DNA of 64,000 nucleotides from NCBI GenBank assembly GCA_004794785.1, contig SJOL01010002.1:733816-797815 (forward strand), given 5' to 3'. The notes under the pieces were generated by a model that saw nothing but the letters and a program-made list of their open reading frames with translations, ran no database searches and was not told where the DNA came from. The position numbers and the translations under genes were made by a program. Origin of the DNA: Opisthorchis felineus (Eukaryota > Platyhelminthes > Trematoda > Opisthorchiida > Opisthorchiidae). Below, piece by piece: positions 58,191-64,000 of this stretch (positions are counted from its first letter, which is position 1; each line of letters opens with the position of its first letter).

Positions 58191-59754
58191 TCAATCTGAT
58201 ATTGCCCATACGGTCAAGCCGTTCTGACCACTTTCGCCTTGTACCTTCCACTCACCGGAAAATCACGTTCGGACACGGCATGAAGGCACCCTCATCTCAC
58301 CGGACAATAATCAGTGCGCTTTGGATCGCGGGTGTTTTTTTACGCCAGTGCAGTTACTTGATCTGCGAGATATTAATTTCCTACTTATTCTGAACAGCGA
58401 TCGTAACAAAATGCGGTGAACTTAAAGGTCTGAAATGACCTTGTTGGTTTTTTGCTTCTGATATCTCATTTATCTTGGTTGACACTAGAGTGCGGGAGCT
58501 GTTCCCGCGGAACGATTCGTCAATTAAACCTTGGTAATTTTTTCCATCCTAAAGTTTGGTTCTCATGATTGTATCCCATCTGGTTTTGAACGTTCGTTAT
58601 AAAGTTCACCTCAGTTGGCGTAAGGGTTTGTCCGTGTCTTGTGGGTCCCAAATGGGTGATACGAGGTAGGCCATCAAAGCTCTCAAACCTACGGAGGATG
58701 ACTGATTCTGCCAACGCTTGCTTGAATGCTATTTGACCACAAATCCACGGTCGTAGAACCAGTCTCGTTTGCGCTCGTCCTGCGAAGGAAAGTGTATCGA
58801 CAAGGTGATTCCCTTATCCAAGCCCTTCCCTGTGATGAGTATTCAAATCATGAGGTGTGACAAACGGGTCTGACTGGTCTGAATGCCTTTTCAGGTGCAC
58901 ATGGCTTACTGAGGGAAGCTCAGCTTCTGGGCTAGCCGTCATGGGTTGTCAAGATATCGGCGGTTCGGGAAACGCTGGTGTACCATCGGCAGGTGTGAAG
59001 TACAGACATCAGCACACTTCCGGCTTGTACAGGTGGTCGAGTGAAGAAAGCCCGAATCCAACGCTCGGTTCTAAAGAAAGCTTTGAAGCGCCCTCCGCGT
59101 TGGGAAAATAAGCCAACAGAATGCGCTGTTCTATCCTGATGCCTAGATGGTATAGTGGCGAGCTGCATTTGGTTATAACCTTATTGTAGATAACTGCCCA
59201 AGCTGTCGTGGACTTCCCTGGAGGTTACGACAGAACGAAACAGATTGTATGAATAATTCACAAAAAACGCTGAAAGATTCTCAGTAAACTAAAATCGTCA
59301 AAACCCAACAAATATAAGAGCGGCTTCTCGGGAACTCCGCTGATGGAAACTACTGTTGCCCTATGAAACCGAGAACAACAAGTGTGTCATTTTGCTGCCG
59401 ACAATGCGATCTACTTTTTAAATTTTACGGTAAAATAAAAGCCTGATAGTCTTTTTGCAATGTTCAATCACTGACGAACTAATATTACAACAGCAGACAG
59501 CTGAAGTATCTTCAGGAGCCGCAGTATAGTTTGCCACGTCATTTTTACCAATGTGATCACGTCTGTTTGCTAGAATCGAGAATTTTCATCTCCGTTGATG
59601 TAAGAGGCCTTCAAAACTGGTCGCTGCGTGTTCAGTTCGCTTGCGCAAGTCATACTGAAATATGGCCGAATTTGGGATATTTTGTATCTGTCTTTTTTCT
59701 AATTACAAGCATATATAGAAGAATATCAGCTCCACGAACTTTTGCAAAATAATT

Positions 59755-60015
59755 TGGTGCCAACGAGAGACGCAAATGAATATCAGTTGAATCATCAACT
59801 GAACGTGCTGCACAGAGACCGCCTCATGTTTCAGCTGGCAAGATTTTAGTTTCAGATGGGTATCCCGTTGAAACCATATTAGTTTACAAATGAGTGTATT
59901 TCGCCACTAGTGTACTCTATGATTTTGGTTTAGAAAAAAAGACTGATCAATACCCAGAGACTAAGTCCACATGATGAGCTCAAAGAAAGGCTGTCGAAGA
60001 GCATCCAGCAAAAGA
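59755..60015 (+). repeat. Repeat B copy, degraded
   Basis: Contains AGTTTACAAATGAGTGTATT, a 5' part with CAACTGAACGTGCTGCACAG, and a worn core ATGATGAGCTCAAAGAAAGG. Confidence 0.65.
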
Positions 60016-61089
60016 AAATACTGTTTTTATCTCAGCATCATAAAAGGTACACATCACAATTCCCCTCAACGTGCTGAAGTATAGTTTGTTCGGTTTTGTG
60101 CTCGATTCGGCCTAACTGACCGGAGAGACGTGGTCGATGTGTCTTTCCACCAGATAGTTCGTTTGCAGTCGTACAAATAGAGACAAAAGGCAGACTGCAT
60201 AAAGATTACTTGCCAAGATATCGATTGCAAGGAACCAATACAACGTTCTCGAGAACCTTGTTTCACTTGGTGGGTGTAACAATAGATCTCAAAACTGACC
60301 GGTAGCGTCCATCCCCTGTGCGACTCGACTTTTCGGGAACCAGGCACATTCACTTCATTACAAACGATTAGACGAGCTCATGGCTTAGTAATTATCCGGT
60401 TTCCATAAAAATAAATGACTATTCAGTTCTATTTTCCAGTTAACTAACACTCACTGCAGTTAGTGAAACTCCCTTCTTCGTAAGTTCAGTAACAACAAGA
60501 AAAGTTGTCCAGCTAACGAAACTGCAATTAATACAAACTGAAGATATCACTGTCAATGCATCCTCCTCGAAACATTGCTTCCGAGGATACTAAAATTTCC
60601 TCTCAACAAGAGTGGTTCCCAATGGAAACGTTGGCTGATAAGACTCGTATTATGGGCTTTTTGGTCTAAATAGATAAAATTTGATGAGTTCCTGGTGCCT
60701 TAATCAGTTTTTGTAAGTGAGCAATGGACACCACTGCTTTATCGTGCTTGTATCAATGTTTCGTTGACGCTTGATACTTTGTTTATTAGAACCAGTAGGT
60801 GATACATGAATACGCTGTGACAAAAAACGGTTACCACAGGATGAATAATGCCTGCTCCGAGTTTGATGTGGAAGTAAGACCTTAATGATTACATATTCCT
60901 GGAATGAGTAGCAAGGTTACTGAGTGTTGAACAGTGTGGAAGCCGTTAACACTTAATTGAGTCGTTCAGAATCGTGATATGTTCCTTGAAAATACTTCTG
61001 TTCTTTTCTTGATGGCCCGGGTTACGGCCTTCCTCAGCGGTGCAAGTGACTAGTGTGGACTGAAAATGTGAATTCTCTATTGACCGCTC

Positions 61090-61250
61090 AATCAAATGGG
61101 AGTCCCAATGAGAAACCCTCGAATTCACCTGATAGGCATTCTTTCGACCGGTTTCGCTCTTCTTGGAGATCATGGGCTCAGTCCCCCAGTTTCCGTCAAC
61201 CTTATGTTCTATCCAAATCGTACGAAGTGCTTTGCACACCAATCGAATTA
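61090..61250 (-). repeat. Repeat B copy, minus strand
   Basis: Minus strand reads TAAGGTTGACGGAAACTGGG and then CCAAGAAGAGCGAAACCGGT, the 3' half of the ribozyme-like core being well kept. Confidence 0.65.
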
Positions 61251-64000
61251 CTACTTCTTCCCACCTAAGACAGACACCCCGAGGAGAAACTCTTCTTCAA
61301 GTGGGTCCACAGCATGCAATCCCCACTTAATCTCCCTAAAGAAATCACTTTCTTCTTACCTGATTTAATAATTCGTGGTTTTGTCTCCCACAGATCGATT
61401 TTACCCTCCAAGTAAACATTCATGCTTCATAGGCTACATAAACGGCGTGAGTTGTGCAGCACAAGCCGAAGTTCTCAAATGACTTCAAAACTGTTCAAAG
61501 CCTAGCTAAATAATGGCCTCGGTTTTGAAACTGGAAAGCTACTGTCATTAATAGGTAACCGGTTGGCCTTGTCCACCATTATAATAAATATCCTCGAACC
61601 CAATTTGTTCTTTTCAGCACCACTGTTTAAACGGCTTTCTTCGTGTAAAGTTCTTTAAGATGTCTCGCCCTCATGCATTCCACTGGTTTTAATGGAAGAT
61701 ATACCCACTGCTGGTGGAGAAACGACAGTCCCTCTAGTCTGTACAGATTTAGGCGCAACTCCAGTTTACCATCATCGTACTGCTAATGTTCACGTAGGAG
61801 TCTGTCCTTAGAGGTGTAAATAGTGTTTGTTTTTCGGACTACAGTTTTGTAAATGTAACTTCGGAACTATCTAAACCCACGAAGCAGCCAATATAGTGAC
61901 GACTATTTTTTTGTGGTAATTTTTTAGGATAACTGTGTAAGATTCCATGAAGTCTGCCGTTAGTCGATAACCATTTTAGGTTGGGACATCGCCTGAACTC
62001 GGATAACGTCGAGGCTCAGTGGCAGTTCTGATTGGTTCTCTGAAAAAATAGCTATAAAAATACATCTCCACAGGTATATTGAACAACAAGTAACCAGCAA
62101 GTTCGGTAAGAAGCAATAGTCGCTACTTCCGGTTGTAGTGTCAGGATAAAGAATCAGACAAAAAACTGTGGACAACTTCACAAATAATACACTTTTTGCG
62201 ATTTTCAGGAATCTAACCTATCTGTAGTGGACAACAACGTTACCTTTTTAGAGGGTAAGATTGTCCCCTCGGCGTGGCGGATGCTGATTGAGGAGAAAGC
62301 TGCACAAAGAACAGGTCACTCTATAGTCGTTTTTAGTAGCTGGTGACCAATGTCAAACTCCAGTTGACGTTCGGAGCATTTTTTTCCTACTGGTTTTCGA
62401 GTTTGGAGTGTTCGGAGTGTGATTCGGCATCCTTTATATTCTCATGGAATCTCATGATATCCTTCGAAATGAGCGATGAGCGACTTAGTCAGAAGGAAAA
62501 CAGAATACTTCGTGATGTTTGTAATCACTTCTGGTCCCATATGGAGAAATCCGTTACACTTACCTTGTTCGAATCATTTTCCTGTAAACATGTAAGCTCT
62601 AGTTATAAATTTTGTCCTGTACCAGATATTATGTTTATTTTTGGCTTCTTGATAAAAATTTTTCGCCTGGACAATACATTTTGAGTCATTCATTGGCCCA
62701 ACGGTCAACAGAAAGTGCATGTTAGGTTCAGCACTGCAGTAATCAAAACATACTGTCTTACTTTAAAAAAACGTCGCAACCTTAAGCTCACTCCTTTTTA
62801 CCAACACTTCAACTACACGTAAATGTTAATCCGAGGCAAATGATGGCGTGTCGCTTATGTGCTACATAATGCTGGTCTTACTGCCTCTCCCTCGTTTCTC
62901 ATGTTATTTTTACGAGAATACGGATAACACAAAATGTAATTCGACCATCTAGATCACTAAGGGATCGCCGAAATTTGGCATTTTCTGCTGTGGGTTAAAC
63001 AGCCCGGATGCCTAATTGACGTGACTGCTGATTTGGCCCGGAGGATAGACTGCAAACGCATTGTTTCTAGAAAGTGCAGTCTCGTTAGGAGTTCTGGGTT
63101 GAAGATGATTGCTGCATTCCATCGGTTGCTTTCACAAAACAGGAGTCAAACTTCAATTATGCGTAGTCTCAAATTACCAAGCTGTTCAATTTCGGCATCA
63201 ATGAAGTTATTTAGCTACACAAGTCATGTAATACTACCCAGAGTTAACTTAACTCTCGTTGTCTTTCCTGATGTGTTCTGGGGAGCATTTAAGCAAGTCT
63301 TCAAACTTGACGGACACCGCCTTATAATTTCTAGGCTACGTACAAACTACTCGATAATTTTGAGTAGGTATCTTTCGAAATGTTCTGCATGAAACCAGTT
63401 CACACACATCACAGCAAATTTGCTTACTCGGCACGTGCAATAAACATCGGTCGGCAAACTAAATTCAGCGGCTTCATTGCTCTTCTAACTGGACCATTCG
63501 GGCTGAACCTTTTTGGTAATGCTTACGCGCCAGGGGGCTCCGTGCAAGAGGACGGTCCGCAAAAGCAGCATCCATTATCCACCAGGACCAGACTGGAACC
63601 TACGGTTTCTTACTATAGTGTGACGGTTTCAGCATCGTTATACTCTTGCTAGTTATACTGTGTGATGTTTGTCAAATTTTTCATGACATGTCCATCAACG
63701 GTTGGAGGTTTGACTAACACTGTTTCCAGCTCCTCCAGGTTGGGGTCTGTAACATGTATGAGGACTAATTTCTCAAAAGTTAAGCTGTGGTGGTTATGCT
63801 GCGGCCACGGCTGCCTTGTTGTCAAGGCAGCCAGCAACCAGAGATGGGGACCACTAGCATACTACCATTAAGGTTTTGGCGTCACGGCATTACCTGCAGT
63901 CTACGTACAGCTATGAATCTTGGACAACCTCATATGGCATCGATGGCCTCGCGGAACCATCATCCAGGCCACCTAACTCAACAGATATAGCAGGACCGGT

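Larger units (their letters stand above)
58071..64000. other. Upstream flank of the large gene
   Basis: 5.9 kb holding two repeat B copies, a candidate TATA box and several short frames. A minus frame at 60.2-60.4 kb with three Cys and a donor-like GTAATC is noted in the findings. No gene can be defended; frames at 62.3-62.7 and 63.0-63.4 kb have no recognised domain. Confidence 0.45.

Noticed and set aside
63021..63392. 123-codon plus frame as a gene
   Set aside because: No domain, no splice or promoter context; length is within chance for a 64-kb window.

Overview
The window is nuclear DNA from a digenean flatworm, most likely an opisthorchiid liver fluke (Clonorchis/Opisthorchis-like). 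Four things support this: moderate GC with long introns and short exons; a minus-strand 28S rRNA fragment that reads like the digenean 28S 5' domain; dispersed tRNA-like SINEs whose translation (AQWLEREFTDRKV at 33,59x) I recall from opisthorchiid predicted proteins; and decayed Gypsy and non-LTR retroelements. The species call is inference from memory, not from a search.

The window is dominated by one gene on the minus strand. It starts at a signal-peptide exon (ATG at 58070) and runs left past the window edge. I could place 32 exons (58070 down to 974) with GT-AG borders that join without a stop into about 1,987 residues; the 3' end lies outside. Apart from a TIL-type inhibitor-like module and a pair of ShKT modules near the N-terminus, the protein is about 38 tandem cysteine-rich units of about 45 residues. 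A typical unit starts with Cys-Pro-x-Pro, has a second Cys (often CDP/CNP) about 8-10 residues on, then CxC or GxC, and ends in Cys. Usually one unit is one exon, and 27 of 31 introns are phase 1, so the gene looks built by exon duplication. I do not recognise the unit as a named family. A secreted, heavily disulphide-bonded extracellular or surface protein is the inference.

The introns hold the rest: a tRNA-like SINE family (A); a family (B) with hammerhead-ribozyme-like cores; a retro-repeat (C); a fourth family (D), also with a hammerhead-like core; a GC-rich repeat pair (E); a Gypsy pol remnant split by an LTR-like insert, with a second LTR-like copy at 41.1 kb; the 3' coding end of a non-LTR element at 28.8 kb; simple repeats; and a 28S pseudogene flanked by 59-bp inverted repeats that are themselves 28S-derived.

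The 6 kb to the right of 58,070 is the upstream flank of the big gene. It has a TATA-like box about 113 bp before the ATG, more repeats, and no second gene I can defend. No plus-strand protein gene was found, and no tRNA or CRISPR array.
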